Shown: positions 27,471 through 36,590 of the stretch, one piece after another
How the letters are laid out: every line of letters begins with the position of its first letter
Numbering within the stretch: the stretch's first letter is position 1
Assembly (NCBI GenBank): GCA_017551675.1
Contig: JAFZLC010000025.1
Location: 1-63,722 of the forward strand
Direction: 5' to 3'
Origin: Paludibacteraceae bacterium
GTDB taxonomy: Bacteria > Bacteroidota > Bacteroidia > Bacteroidales > Paludibacteraceae
DNA length: 63,722 nucleotides
The notes under the pieces: generated by a model
The model's database searches: none
Seen by the model: only the letters and a program-made list of their open reading frames with translations
What the model was told of the DNA's origin: nothing
Position numbers and translations under genes: made by a program

Positions 27471-28343
27471 ATGAGAGTGATTCCTTCTTCTGAATTGATT
27501 ATAAATGCGGATGGATCAATTTTCCATTTGCATCTGAAGCCAGAACAGTTGGCTGATAAGGTGATACTAGTAGGTGATCCTGGTCGTGTGGATATGGTGG
27601 CAAGCTATTTTGATGAAAAAGAGTGTGAGGTTAGCAGCCGAGAGTTCCATACCATCACGGGTAAACTGAACGGTGAACGCATATCCTGCGTGTCGCATGG
27701 TATTGGTACGGATAATATTGATATTGTGTTGACGGAGTTGGATGCTTTGAAAAATATCGATTTTGCCACAAGAACGGTAAAACCTACGCATACGCAGTTG
27801 ACGCTTGTACGTATAGGCACATCAGGTGGTTTGCAACCCTTCTGTCCGGTGGGCTCTTATGTGGTCTCTCGTCGTTCCATTGGTTTTGATGGATTGCTTA
27901 ATTACTATGAGACACCGACTACTGCGATTGATTTGGACTTTGAGCAAGCCTTTTGCAAGTATGTGAATTGGAATCCTCGGTTGGCTGCACCTTATGTGGT
28001 GTCGGCTGATGAGGGGTTGATCGCACAGCTATGTGAAGGCATGGTGATGGGTGTTACCATCTCGGCTCCTGGTTTTTATGGTCCACAGGGACGTTATGTG
28101 CGCATTCCACTAGCAGATCCTTCGTTGAACGAGAAAATAGAGTCTTTTGATTATCATGGTGAGAAAATTACCAATTTTGAAATGGAAAGCTCTGCAGTGG
28201 CTGGCTTGGCAAAGTTGCTGGGACATAAAGCGGTGACCATTTGTAATATAATTGCTGGTCGCGTTGATAAAACCATGAATACGGAGTATAAAGGCTCTAT
28301 GGAGGATTTAATTAAAATTGTCTTAACTCGTCTGACCAAATGA
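27471..28343 (+). CDS. Nucleoside phosphorylase (uridine phosphorylase-like)
   Basis: A 290-residue PNP/UDP-family phosphorylase, splitting a nucleoside with phosphate into base and ribose 1-phosphate. It has the phosphate-binding 'VILVGDPGRVDMVASYF', 'SHGIGTDNIDIVLTEL', 'RIGTSGGLQPFCPVGSYVVS' and the ribose-binding 'NFEMESSAVAGLAKLLGH'. Similarity is strongest to uridine phosphorylases, but purine activity cannot be excluded. A TATATTTG box (27391-27398) lies 73 bases upstream. It overlaps tilS by four bases. Confidence 0.88.
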   Translation: MRVIPSSELIINADGSIFHLHLKPEQLADKVILVGDPGRVDMVASYFDEKECEVSSREFHTITGKLNGERISCVSHGIGTDNIDIVLTELDALKNIDFATRTVKPTHTQLTLVRIGTSGGLQPFCPVGSYVVSRRSIGFDGLLNYYETPTTAIDLDFEQAFCKYVNWNPRLAAPYVVSADEGLIAQLCEGMVMGVTISAPGFYGPQGRYVRIPLADPSLNEKIESFDYHGEKITNFEMESSAVAGLAKLLGHKAVTICNIIAGRVDKTMNTEYKGSMEDLIKIVLTRLTK

Positions 28344-29671
28344 TTGATGTGTCTCATCTTTCCTTTCGCTTTCCTACGACTACAAAGTTGATCGTGGCAG
28401 TGAGTGGTGGTGCTGATTCGGTTGCCTTGCTTGACATCTTACATCAAGCAGGTTTCCCTTGTGTGGTTGCACATTGTAATTTCCATTTGCGTGGCGCGGA
28501 GTCGGATAGGGATGAGGCATTTGTTCGTTCACTGGCGAATCATTATCACCTTCCATTCAGAAAGATAGATTTTCAGACATTGGCGTATGCATCGATTCAA
28601 TCCATTTCGGTGGAGATGGCCGCACGAGAGTTGCGTTATGATTGGTTTCGACAACTGCTTGTCCGTGAAGGTGCAAAGATGATTGCTGTTGCTCATCATT
28701 CGGATGATGTGATAGAGACCTTCTTGATGAATATGTCTCGTGGTACAGGTATCAAAGGACTGACAGGAATTAAGGAACTGACGGATAACGTGTGGCGACC
28801 GCTATTGTCGGTTTCAAGAAAGGATATCAACGACTATTTGCAAATAAGAGGATTGTCTCATGTGGAGGATTCCACTAATGCAGATACACTCTATACTCGC
28901 AATAAATTCAGAAATGAAATTATCCCTTTGCTTCAGTCTGTTTATCCTACCTTTAAAGAGAATCTGTTAAATACGATTGCCAATTTAAGGCAAACGGAAG
29001 ATTTTATTCGGCAACAGTTGCAGGAGAAGAAAGAGGTGCTATTTCAACCATTGGGCAATAATCAATACAAAATACCATTATCCTTATTGAGAGAAGAGAC
29101 TTCGCTCTCTTTCTTGCTTTATGAGTTACTGACGCCTTATGGATTCTCATCTTCTACGATAGAGGACATTGTACGTTCCCTGCCTATGGACCATTCGGGA
29201 CATCGGTTTTATAATAAACAAAAAAGTTGGGGATTGATGCAAGAACGTGATCACTTGTTGGTTTATCCAATCAGTGCGAAACAAGAAGAGGTGTATGAGG
29301 TTCGTTGCGAGGAGGATTTTTTGAAGTTGCCGATTGCCATGGATTGCCAGTTGTTGTCAGTTTCGAATTGTAACATTCAGAAAGATGCTTTGCATTGTTA
29401 TTTGGATCAATCTAAGGTGACATTCCCTTTCGTACTGAGGAGGTGGAGAAAAGGAGATTGGTTTGTTCCTTTCGGCATGAAGGGGAAAAAGAAGTTGAGC
29501 GATTTCTTCATAGATCAGAAAATGACAAATGAGGAGAAAGAGTGTCTTTGGGTCTTGACAACGAAGGATGATGATATTGTATGGATTGTCGGATATCGTT
29601 CGGATAATCGTTATAGAATTACGGAAAATACTGTAAATGTATATGTTTTAGAAATCAAAGGTGGATTTTGA
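28340..29671 (+). CDS. tilS: tRNA(Ile)-lysidine synthase
   Basis: A 443-residue PP-loop ATPase that converts C34 of the CAU-anticodon tRNA-Ile to lysidine, so that it reads AUA. The PP-loop motif 'VAVSGGADSVALLDIL' is N-terminal, followed by 'NFHLRGAESDRDEAFV' and the C-terminal TilS domain with 'RRWRKGDWFVPFGMKGKKK'. Essential in most bacteria. The start codon overlaps the upstream phosphorylase gene (ATGA). Confidence 0.95.
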   Translation: MIDVSHLSFRFPTTTKLIVAVSGGADSVALLDILHQAGFPCVVAHCNFHLRGAESDRDEAFVRSLANHYHLPFRKIDFQTLAYASIQSISVEMAARELRYDWFRQLLVREGAKMIAVAHHSDDVIETFLMNMSRGTGIKGLTGIKELTDNVWRPLLSVSRKDINDYLQIRGLSHVEDSTNADTLYTRNKFRNEIIPLLQSVYPTFKENLLNTIANLRQTEDFIRQQLQEKKEVLFQPLGNNQYKIPLSLLREETSLSFLLYELLTPYGFSSSTIEDIVRSLPMDHSGHRFYNKQKSWGLMQERDHLLVYPISAKQEEVYEVRCEEDFLKLPIAMDCQLLSVSNCNIQKDALHCYLDQSKVTFPFVLRRWRKGDWFVPFGMKGKKKLSDFFIDQKMTNEEKECLWVLTTKDDDIVWIVGYRSDNRYRITENTVNVYVLEIKGGF

Positions 29672-29697
29672 AATTCACCAATTAAAAAATAAATAGT

Positions 29698-30285
29698 ATG
29701 AGCTGGATTGATTATTTTTTCAAATCATGGACACGTTTCTCAGATTTCAAATCAGAATCTGATCGTAAGGAGTTTTGGATATTTGCCTTGTTCAATTTAG
29801 GCATATTTTCCCTTTCGTTTTTATTTATATCCTATTCCGTGTTGTCGAATCAGGAGGTTCTGGATATTGTGAATAATAGCATAAAAACTGTCCAGAGCTA
29901 TTTTCAAGTGACAAACGCATCTGAATTTTCATTGAATGCAGATAGTGGAATATTCCCTTGGGTATTGTTGATAGCAGTTTTTTCCTCCGTTCTTTGCTGG
30001 GCCTTTTTTATCTCGTCACCGATATTTTTCTATCTCTTTGTGCTAATCGTTATTGCTCCTGTAATGTGTTTGAGTGGTGTTTATTCTATTCAAGTTGCAT
30101 TGATATATATGTTGGCGGTTATGATTCCATACCTTGCTTTGAGTATACGCAGACTTCGTAATGCAGGATATGGTTTGATTGTTTTTTTTAGTCAGCTGAT
30201 ACCAGTAGCGGGCCCCTTCATATATGTTTTCTTTTTGGCAAAATATGGAGCTGATAAGAAAGAGACTTTGGTAAAAGAGTCGTGA
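29698..30285 (+). CDS. DUF805-family membrane protein
   Basis: A 195-residue protein with four hydrophobic segments. It matches DUF805 in its start ('FSDFKSESDRKEFWIFALFN') and in the C-terminal 'LALSIRRLRNAGYGLIVFFSQLIPVAGPFIYVFFLA'. The insert between the first two membrane segments is longer than in the minimal family. Function is unknown in the family. It overlaps the DUF2971 gene by four bases, so the two are coupled. Confidence 0.8.
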   Translation: MSWIDYFFKSWTRFSDFKSESDRKEFWIFALFNLGIFSLSFLFISYSVLSNQEVLDIVNNSIKTVQSYFQVTNASEFSLNADSGIFPWVLLIAVFSSVLCWAFFISSPIFFYLFVLIVIAPVMCLSGVYSIQVALIYMLAVMIPYLALSIRRLRNAGYGLIVFFSQLIPVAGPFIYVFFLAKYGADKKETLVKES

Positions 30286-31040
30286 GTATGAACAGAGCAG
30301 ACAACATCCTCAATGGTTTGAATGAAGATTCTGTGATTTACAAGTACTTCCCGATGAAGTACTTGAAGATTCTATTGCAGGATTGTCTGTTACGAGTGGG
30401 TCATACCTCTAAATGGGAGGATGTTTATGAGAATTTCTTCTTGAAGAATGAGTTTGTCTTCAAGAACTTATCGGGGAGTGGTAAACGTCTAATAGGATGT
30501 GTATATGGACAGTCGTGGACCTTGCAGGGAGAGTCAGACGCTATGTGGCGAATCTATTCCAACAAGTATCGCGAAAGTTGTGCAGTGAGAATTAAGACGA
30601 CGGTAGGCAAGTTATTCTCTGTCATCTATCCGGTGGATAGTAAGAATCCTGTGCATGACACATCGACTTTCATTGGTCGGGTCAACTATTTGACGGACGA
30701 GGAACTTATCCAATGGCAACAACGTTCTATCCCTGCATCTGAGATGTTGCGGGTGATGATGGAGTCTTTCTTTGTGAAAAGGAAACCGTTTGAGCACGAG
30801 CAGGAAGTAAGGATTATCAGAACGATCCCTGGTGATTTCTCTGATGTGGGTGTTGAGTTCCTTGAGTTTGAAATTAATCCACATCAGTTGATTGATGAGT
30901 TTGTCATCGAACCTCGCTTGACGGATGCTCAATGTGAGGAGGTGCGTTCTCAACTGATTGAACTAGGAGTTTCTCCAGAAAAAATTAGTCAGTCTGATTT
31001 ATATCGGTTTAAGCCATCACGAATTGTTATACAACCATAA
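30282..31040 (+). CDS. DUF2971-domain protein
   Basis: A 252-residue soluble protein. Features typical of DUF2971 are 'IYKYFPMKYLKILLQDCLLR' near the N-terminus, 'SWTLQGESDAMWRIYSN', and 'VKRKPFEHEQEVRIIRTIPG'. The family is found widely, sometimes next to defence genes, but its activity is unknown. Here it forms a coupled pair with a DUF805 membrane protein and ends in a strong terminator. Confidence 0.8.
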   Translation: MSMNRADNILNGLNEDSVIYKYFPMKYLKILLQDCLLRVGHTSKWEDVYENFFLKNEFVFKNLSGSGKRLIGCVYGQSWTLQGESDAMWRIYSNKYRESCAVRIKTTVGKLFSVIYPVDSKNPVHDTSTFIGRVNYLTDEELIQWQQRSIPASEMLRVMMESFFVKRKPFEHEQEVRIIRTIPGDFSDVGVEFLEFEINPHQLIDEFVIEPRLTDAQCEEVRSQLIELGVSPEKISQSDLYRFKPSRIVIQP

Positions 31041-31066
31041 AGTAAACGATTCATAAAAGAAATGAA

Positions 31067-31098
31067 AAAGGCTTCCGCTCATTTGAGCGGAAGCCTTT
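31067..31098. terminator. Strong bidirectional terminator
   Basis: Perfect 14-base arms AAAGGCTTCCGCTC and its complement around an ATTT loop, between convergent DUF2971 and cstA genes. Confidence 0.9.
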
Positions 31099-31117
31099 CT
31101 TTATGAGGCATTGTATG

Positions 31118-32587
31118 TTACTTTGTATCTGCCTTCTTTGTCCATAGAATGAACAGAACAAAGGTGGCGATGGTGCAGATGGCACCTATTCCGAAACATA
31201 TAGTTTTGGATAATCCGAAAGAAAATCCGAAGAATGTGCAACTAACGCACGTCATAAATAATGCAGGGAGCAGTGTGATATAAAAAAACTTCTTCTTGCT
31301 ATATAGGAAAACGGTGATTGCCCATAAGGTGAAGACTGACAATGTTTGATTAGCCCATCCGAAGTAACTCCATATTACATTAAATCCGTCAGGATTAGAT
31401 ATGTTGAAGAATAACAAAGCTATTGTGACTGCAAACATAGGAATGCAGATGTATAGTCTTTTACTAATACTTTTTTGCTCCATGTGAAGAAATTCGGCAA
31501 TGATGAGTCGTGCAGAACGTAGAGCTGTGTCTCCACTGGTGATAGGTGCTGCCACTACTCCCATTATAGCTAAGAAACTACCAATGGTACCCAGCCATCC
31601 TTGACTGACGGCGGTAACAACTTGTGGTGCTTGTAGAGTTGCTTCTTTACCTAATTCAGAGGCTCCACCTCCATAGAAGAAATACATGGATATGGTGGCC
31701 CAAATAAGTGCGACGATACCTTCTGTGATCATACTTCCGTAGAAGATAGCACGACCATGTTTCTCATTGGTCATGCAACGAGCCATCAATGGACTTTGAG
31801 TTGCATGGAATCCGCTAATCGCACCACATGCTATGGTGATAAATAGAGCGGGGAATATATCTTTCCCGTTGAATGAGGCAGTGCTTATTCCCACATCATA
31901 TAATTCGGGTAGTGATGGCCATTTGATCAATAAGTTGGCGCCTAAGGCGATGGCCATGAACAAAATAGCAAAGGCAAAGAATGGATAAATCTTTCCAATG
32001 ATTTTGTCGACAGGCAACATGGTAGCTATTATATAGTATATGAAAATGGCGGCACACCAATAATATACAGTGCTGACACTTTCTTGATTGGCTGCGATCT
32101 CAGAAGAACCGTTTAGAAATTTATCGGTCATGTCGCCTAGTATTAATGCAGGACTGTATACGAAAACAGCGCCAACCATTACCATAAGGAATACAGTAAA
32201 GACCAACATCACTTTCTTGGTTCCATCTCCAAGGTATATACCAATCAATTCTGGTAGTCCAGCTCCTTTGTTGCGGATTGACAACATACCGCTCAAATAA
32301 TCATGAACTGCTCCTGCAAAGATGCATCCGAAAACAATCCAAAGGTAAGCTGCCGGACCAAACTTTGCGCCCAAGATGGCACCAAAAATAGGTCCCGTAC
32401 CGGCAATGTTCAAAAACTGAATCATGAAAATCTTCCATGTAGGTAGAGGAAGAAAATCCACACCGTCATTTTGACTAATGGCTGGTGTCACTCTTTCTGC
32501 ATCTGGTGCAAAAACTTTTTCTACGAATTTGCCGTAAAAAAAGTAGCCTATCACTAAGGCTGCAAGACTTACTAAAAATGTTACCAT
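31118..32587 (-). CDS. cstA: Carbon starvation protein A family transporter
   Basis: A 489-residue polytopic inner-membrane protein of the CstA family, peptide or pyruvate transporters induced on carbon starvation in E. coli. Conserved blocks are 'FLNIAGTGPIFGAILGAKFGP', 'VHDYLSGMLSIRNKGAGLP' and 'SGFHATQSPLMARCM'. It is shorter than E. coli CstA (about 700 residues), like many Bacteroidetes members. A TATCTTTG box on the minus strand (32655-32648) with TTTG 22 bases further upstream gives a plausible own promoter. Confidence 0.92.
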   Translation of the reverse strand: MVTFLVSLAALVIGYFFYGKFVEKVFAPDAERVTPAISQNDGVDFLPLPTWKIFMIQFLNIAGTGPIFGAILGAKFGPAAYLWIVFGCIFAGAVHDYLSGMLSIRNKGAGLPELIGIYLGDGTKKVMLVFTVFLMVMVGAVFVYSPALILGDMTDKFLNGSSEIAANQESVSTVYYWCAAIFIYYIIATMLPVDKIIGKIYPFFAFAILFMAIALGANLLIKWPSLPELYDVGISTASFNGKDIFPALFITIACGAISGFHATQSPLMARCMTNEKHGRAIFYGSMITEGIVALIWATISMYFFYGGGASELGKEATLQAPQVVTAVSQGWLGTIGSFLAIMGVVAAPITSGDTALRSARLIIAEFLHMEQKSISKRLYICIPMFAVTIALLFFNISNPDGFNVIWSYFGWANQTLSVFTLWAITVFLYSKKKFFYITLLPALFMTCVSCTFFGFSFGLSKTICFGIGAICTIATFVLFILWTKKADTK

Positions 32588-32647
32588 TGTTTTATTGACT
32601 ATTTTAACGGTGAACTTATGGAACTCACCTTGAACTCACTTTCAATG

Positions 32648-32681
32648 CAAAGATAATCATTTTGTGGCGGGTTGAGTCAAA
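32648..32681 (-). promoter_or_regulatory. Promoter of cstA
   Basis: On the minus strand TTTG (32681-32678), 22 bases, TATCTTTG (32655-32648), about 60 bases upstream of the cstA start. The spacing is slightly longer than consensus. Confidence 0.4.
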
Positions 32682-33614
32682 TCACCGTATCTTTTTCCAA
32701 AACTTTATTAACGGATGATTGATTTTCTCGATTTGAGGATATTCTTTTAGCGTGGAGCCAAATTGCTTGTAATATTGCGCGATTGTTGGCTGCATGCTTC
32801 CCTCGAAATCAAAGTTCGTCAATCCTTTCTCACGAGCAAGGAGTATTCCATGCCACACCAATAGGGAGGAAGCTCCCGAACTCTTTTCCTCGTTGTCATA
32901 CACCGGAATCATATAATAGGCGGTGGTTGAATCCCATGCCATGAAAAGTGCCGCTAGGTTTTTGCCAGTATGGTCGATGGCATACAATATCGCCCCCATA
33001 TCTCGTTTTATGGCTTCTTCACAAAGGGTAATTTCCACCTCCGGAAGATTCATATTCTTCTCTCCCCGTTGTTTCAGACAGGATGTGTGAAATTGATAAA
33101 AGTCTGTTGCGCTATGACCCTCTTTGACGATGATGCCATTTCGTTCAGCCTTCTTTATTTGTCTTTTTTGTGCGGAGGAAAAGCTTTGAAAGATGGTCTC
33201 TGGTGATTGTTGAATGGACTCGATTATGTATGTATGTCTCTGAGAAACCTTGTAGCCTTGTTCCGACCAGGGTTCTAATAGGGAGGAAGATGGGAAATAT
33301 TGCATAAACCAATGCAGTTTCATCTTTTCCACCTCGGATATGATGTTGTAGGATATTGCCTTGTCGGATGAGTATCCATCCATTGTCCATATTCCGTTGC
33401 ATTGAGAAAGAAGTGGTTGAAGAACCATTCTAAATCCATATTTACGGACGAACAGGTAGGGGAGGAATGCGATGATTTCATCTTGCTCATTCCGTATTAG
33501 AAGAACGTCCCATTCTTTGTGGCCAGCAACGCATTGCATCCACCAAGCTTGTTGGAAGAGTGGAATTTCGGAATGCTGTTGGCAAAAAGATAGGTATTGT
33601 TCTTTGTTCGTCAT
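32682..33614 (-). CDS. FemAB/BioF2-like GNAT acyltransferase
   Basis: A 310-residue soluble protein of the GNAT superfamily, closest to FemAB-like/BioF2-like proteins. Typical parts are 'EIPLFQQAWWMQCVAGHKEWDVLLIRN', 'FSSAQKRQIKKAERNGIIV', 'AALFMAWDSTTAYYMIPVYD' and the terminal 'GLTNFDFEGSMQPTIAQYYKQFGS'. Relatives act in exopolysaccharide acylation or in adding amino acids to peptidoglycan; no substrate can be assigned. It follows the rfb cluster on the same strand but is separated from it by a terminator. Confidence 0.75.
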   Translation of the reverse strand: MTNKEQYLSFCQQHSEIPLFQQAWWMQCVAGHKEWDVLLIRNEQDEIIAFLPYLFVRKYGFRMVLQPLLSQCNGIWTMDGYSSDKAISYNIISEVEKMKLHWFMQYFPSSSLLEPWSEQGYKVSQRHTYIIESIQQSPETIFQSFSSAQKRQIKKAERNGIIVKEGHSATDFYQFHTSCLKQRGEKNMNLPEVEITLCEEAIKRDMGAILYAIDHTGKNLAALFMAWDSTTAYYMIPVYDNEEKSSGASSLLVWHGILLAREKGLTNFDFEGSMQPTIAQYYKQFGSTLKEYPQIEKINHPLIKFWKKIR

Positions 33615-33628
33615 GGTAATAGGAAAAA

Positions 33629-33651
33629 AGAGACGAGTTTGACTCGTCTCT
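33629..33651 (-). terminator. Terminator of the rfb cluster
   Basis: Perfect ten-base arms AGAGACGAGT/ACTCGTCTCT with a TTG loop. On the minus strand it runs into a T tract (33629-33623 complement), ending rfbD. Confidence 0.85.
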
Positions 33652-33659
33652 ATGTGTTT

Positions 33660-34517
33660 TTATTTTTCAGCTAACAGAATGGACATGCATTCTTTTAGGG
33701 AATCTTTCCAATAAGGAACCTTCACCCCAGCTGTTTTGATTTTCTTTTTGTTGAGAACACTATAAGCAGGACGTTCTGCTTTAGTAGGGTATTCGTAGCT
33801 TTCGATAGCACCGACAGTTGTCTTGTATCCAGCTATTTCGAAAATTGCTTTTGTGAAATCATACCAACTGATGACACCTTCGTTTGAAAAATGATATGTA
33901 TCAAATCCAGTAAAGCCTTTTTCCAATAGTGTCATGATGGCGTAGGCGAGGTCGGTTGCGTATGTTGGTGTTCCAATCTGATCGTATACCACGTTGAGGC
34001 TTTCACGCTCCTTGCCTAGACGAAGCATTGTTTTCACAAAGTTGTTGCCATATTCGCTATAAAGCCAAGCCGTTCTGATGACAATGGCGTCGCAACCTGT
34101 TTTCTCAACTTCTATCTCTCCGGCTCTTTTTGTCTTTCCATATACACCGATAGGAGCTGTCTCATCGTTCTCTTTCAGAGGCAGACTGCTCTTCCCGCCA
34201 AACACGTAATCGGTTGATATGTGAACAAATTTAGCGCCTACTTCTTTTGCCGCAATGGCTAGGTTTTTAGGCCCGTCAATATTGATTTTTGCAGCTAACT
34301 CTTGGCAGTCTTCTGCCTTGTCTACCGCAGTAAAAGCAGCGCAATTAATGATGGCGCCAATAGACTCTTTCTTGACGAGATCTTGTAGTAGATTCAAATC
34401 GGTAATATCCACCTCAGGAACGTCTGTGAACAAAAATTTGTGCGCAGGATATTGAGTGGAAATCTTTTTTAAGGAGCAGCCCAATTGGCCATTTCCCCCA
34501 GTAACCAGAATATTCAT
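33660..34517 (-). CDS. rfbD: dTDP-4-dehydrorhamnose reductase
   Basis: A 285-residue short-chain dehydrogenase completing dTDP-L-rhamnose synthesis. It opens with 'ILVTGGNGQLGCSLKKI', carries the catalytic Tyr-x3-Lys in 'GVYGKTKRAGE', and 'ISTDYVFGG' for Ser/Thr. Last of the order rfbA-rfbC-rfbD (transcribed right to left) with gaps of 5 and 9 bases, an operon. No rfbB is nearby. Confidence 0.95.
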   Translation of the reverse strand: MNILVTGGNGQLGCSLKKISTQYPAHKFLFTDVPEVDITDLNLLQDLVKKESIGAIINCAAFTAVDKAEDCQELAAKINIDGPKNLAIAAKEVGAKFVHISTDYVFGGKSSLPLKENDETAPIGVYGKTKRAGEIEVEKTGCDAIVIRTAWLYSEYGNNFVKTMLRLGKERESLNVVYDQIGTPTYATDLAYAIMTLLEKGFTGFDTYHFSNEGVISWYDFTKAIFEIAGYKTTVGAIESYEYPTKAERPAYSVLNKKKIKTAGVKVPYWKDSLKECMSILLAEK

Positions 34518-34526
34518 TTTTTATTA

Positions 34527-35075
34527 TTATTTGAAAAGTTCAGCGTCTTTCAACAAAGGATGCTTTTTGTCTTTTTCAGACAATAACATTTCTGACTCTT
34601 TGATTGGCCATTGTATGCCAATTTCGGGGTCGTTATACATGATTCCTGCATCCGACTCAGGAGCATAAAGATTGTCCACCTTGTAAGTGAAGATAGCCTC
34701 TTGACTTAAAACGACAAATCCATGAGCGAAACCTCTTGGAATGAAGAGTTGCTTTTTGTTTTCTTCGCTTAATAAAACGGCAACATGTTTGCCGAATGTA
34801 GGTGAACTTTTTCTGATATCGATAGCCACATCTAAAACCTCTCCTTTGATGACGCGAACAAGTTTGGCTTGAGAGTGCTCTCCTTTTTGGTAGTGAAGTC
34901 CACGGAGAACGCCGTAAGAAGATTTTGATTCATTGTCTTGGATAAAGTTAACTTTACCTACATGTTCTTCAAATTCGTTCATCTTGAAGGCTTCCATGAA
35001 GTAGCCTCGACTATCATTAAAAACTTTGGGTTCAATCACCCAAACACCTTTAATTTCTTGCTCAGTGAAAATCAT
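34527..35075 (-). CDS. rfbC: dTDP-4-dehydrorhamnose 3,5-epimerase
   Basis: A 182-residue cupin-fold epimerase. It contains 'DSRGYFMEAF', 'QDNESKSSYGVLRGLHYQ' with the catalytic His, 'VDIRKSSPTFGKHVAV' and 'FIPRGFAHGFVVLSQEA'. Full length. It acts on dTDP-4-keto-6-deoxyglucose for rhamnose synthesis and is flanked by rfbA and rfbD. Confidence 0.96.
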   Translation of the reverse strand: MIFTEQEIKGVWVIEPKVFNDSRGYFMEAFKMNEFEEHVGKVNFIQDNESKSSYGVLRGLHYQKGEHSQAKLVRVIKGEVLDVAIDIRKSSPTFGKHVAVLLSEENKKQLFIPRGFAHGFVVLSQEAIFTYKVDNLYAPESDAGIMYNDPEIGIQWPIKESEMLLSEKDKKHPLLKDAELFK

Positions 35076-35080
35076 TTTGC

Positions 35081-35941
35081 TTATAATAATGATAAAATGT
35101 ATTGACCGTACTGCGTCTTGGATAGTTTGTTTCCAAGAATGCGGAGTTGGTCATCGTTAATCCATTTGTTACGCCATGCTATTTCCTCGATGCATGCGAT
35201 GTAATATCCTTGTCTTTTTTGAATGGTCTCAACAAAGTTGCTGGCTTCAAGCAGGGAGTCGCAGTTTCCTGTGTCCAACCATGCGAAACCACGGCCAAAT
35301 AATTCAACATGCAATGTCTTTTCTGACAAATAAAGTTTGTTGAGATCTGTGATTTCGTATTCTCCACGTGCGGAAGGCTGAATGCTTGCGGCTTTCTCTG
35401 TGACGGTTTTGTCATAGAAGTACAAGCCAGGAACCGCATAGTTGGATTTTGGTTTTTTAGGTTTCTCTTCTAGAGAGATGACATTGCCATCATTGTCAAA
35501 TTCAACTACGCCGTAGGCAGTTGGGTCTTTCACGTAGTAGCCGAATATGGTTGCACCGGTTTTGGTGTTTGCTGCTTTTTTCAGCATTGCGGAAAAATTT
35601 TGTCCGTAGAAAAGATTGTCTCCTAATATAAGACAACCAGCTTCGCCGTTAAGAAATTCTTTTCCTAAAACAAATGCCTGGGCTAACCCATTTGGATTTT
35701 CCTGTATTTTATAACTAAATGACATGCCTAAATCACCACCATCACCTAATAGTTGTTGAAACATTGGAAGATCCCTAGGTGTGGAGATAATCAACACTTC
35801 GCGGATGCCTGCTAGCATAAGCGTAGATAGTGGATAGTAAATCATTGGCTTGTCATATACAGGCATAATTTGCTTGGATATGGCCTTAGAAAGAGGATAT
35901 AGACGCGTTGCGCTTCCTCCTGCTAGTATAATTCCTTTCAT
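35081..35941 (-). CDS. rfbA: Glucose-1-phosphate thymidylyltransferase
   Basis: A 286-residue nucleotidyltransferase forming dTDP-glucose, the first step of dTDP-rhamnose synthesis. The signature '[22 protein letters not shown]' is N-terminal, with '[19 protein letters not shown]', '[11 protein letters not shown]' and '[20 protein letters not shown]'. The C-terminal 'YGQYILSLL' is typical. First of the three rfb genes and 10 bases after the thioredoxin gene, with which it may share a promoter. Confidence 0.96.
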   Translation of the reverse strand: MKGIILAGGSATRLYPLSKAISKQIMPVYDKPMIYYPLSTLMLAGIREVLIISTPRDLPMFQQLLGDGGDLGMSFSYKIQENPNGLAQAFVLGKEFLNGEAGCLILGDNLFYGQNFSAMLKKAANTKTGATIFGYYVKDPTAYGVVEFDNDGNVISLEEKPKKPKSNYAVPGLYFYDKTVTEKAASIQPSARGEYEITDLNKLYLSEKTLHVELFGRGFAWLDTGNCDSLLEASNFVETIQKRQGYYIACIEEIAWRNKWINDDQLRILGNKLSKTQYGQYILSLL

Positions 35942-35951
35942 AATTTCTCCC

Positions 35952-36413
35952 TTATTTCTGCTTTTTCAGAAGAACAGTTTCAATAGCGTTTCTTAATTCG
36001 TTCTTTGACATTGCTCCGCGGGCCATTTGTGCTTGTCCGTCTTGCGGAATGAATACCAATAAAGGAATGGATGTGGCACCGAACATTCTTCCTAATTCTC
36101 TCTCTTTGTCCACATCAATCTTGTAAATATAGATTTGCCCTTTGTATTCGTTTGCTAATTCGTCTAAGTAAGGTGAAATCATTCTACATGGTCCACACCA
36201 AGTTGCGTAGAAGTCTAGAATACAAGGCTTGTCGCCTAAGTATTTCCATTCGTTTGCATTGACATCGGCAACTTTTTGGTTGAACTCAGCATTGTTTATA
36301 TGAATTACTTTTCCTTCTTTGTCGTTTTTCGCATCTTTGTTTGCTGCACAAACACATGAAGAGATTCCGAATAGGAAGCAAAGGACAGATGTTTTAAATA
36401 TACTATTTCTCAT
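35952..36413 (-). CDS. Exported thioredoxin-fold protein
   Basis: From the ATG at 36413 ([20 protein letters not shown]...) the protein has 153 residues: a signal peptide, possibly a lipoprotein signal with Cys near residue 20, a short Lys/Asp-rich spacer, and a thioredoxin domain with the active site '[20 protein letters not shown]' and cis-Pro in 'ATSIPLLVF'. It should work as a periplasmic disulfide reductant or isomerase. The frame is open 11 codons further upstream, but a TACTTTTG box (36451-36444, minus strand) overlaps that extension, favouring the internal start. Confidence 0.87.
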   Translation of the reverse strand: MRNSIFKTSVLCFLFGISSCVCAANKDAKNDKEGKVIHINNAEFNQKVADVNANEWKYLGDKPCILDFYATWCGPCRMISPYLDELANEYKGQIYIYKIDVDKERELGRMFGATSIPLLVFIPQDGQAQMARGAMSKNELRNAIETVLLKKQK

Positions 36414-36548
36414 ATCAGATAAGTTTTGTTCGTAAAATTTCCCCAAAAGTACTATTTATATTTCAAAAAGAGGCCCTTTTCTAAAAATCTTTTGATTCAA
36501 TGTGTTAAAAAAGATGTAAACAAGGTGTCTAACTATCCTAAAAAAGAT

Positions 36549-36556
36549 TATCTTTG
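36549..36556 (+). promoter_or_regulatory. -7 box of the PglF/CapD-type gene
   Basis: TATCTTTG lies 34 bases upstream of the ATG and matches the Bacteroidetes -7 element exactly; no clear TTTG at -33. Confidence 0.4.
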
Positions 36557-36590
36557 CAATAAAAATTAGTCAACGCAACTGTCATTATGT

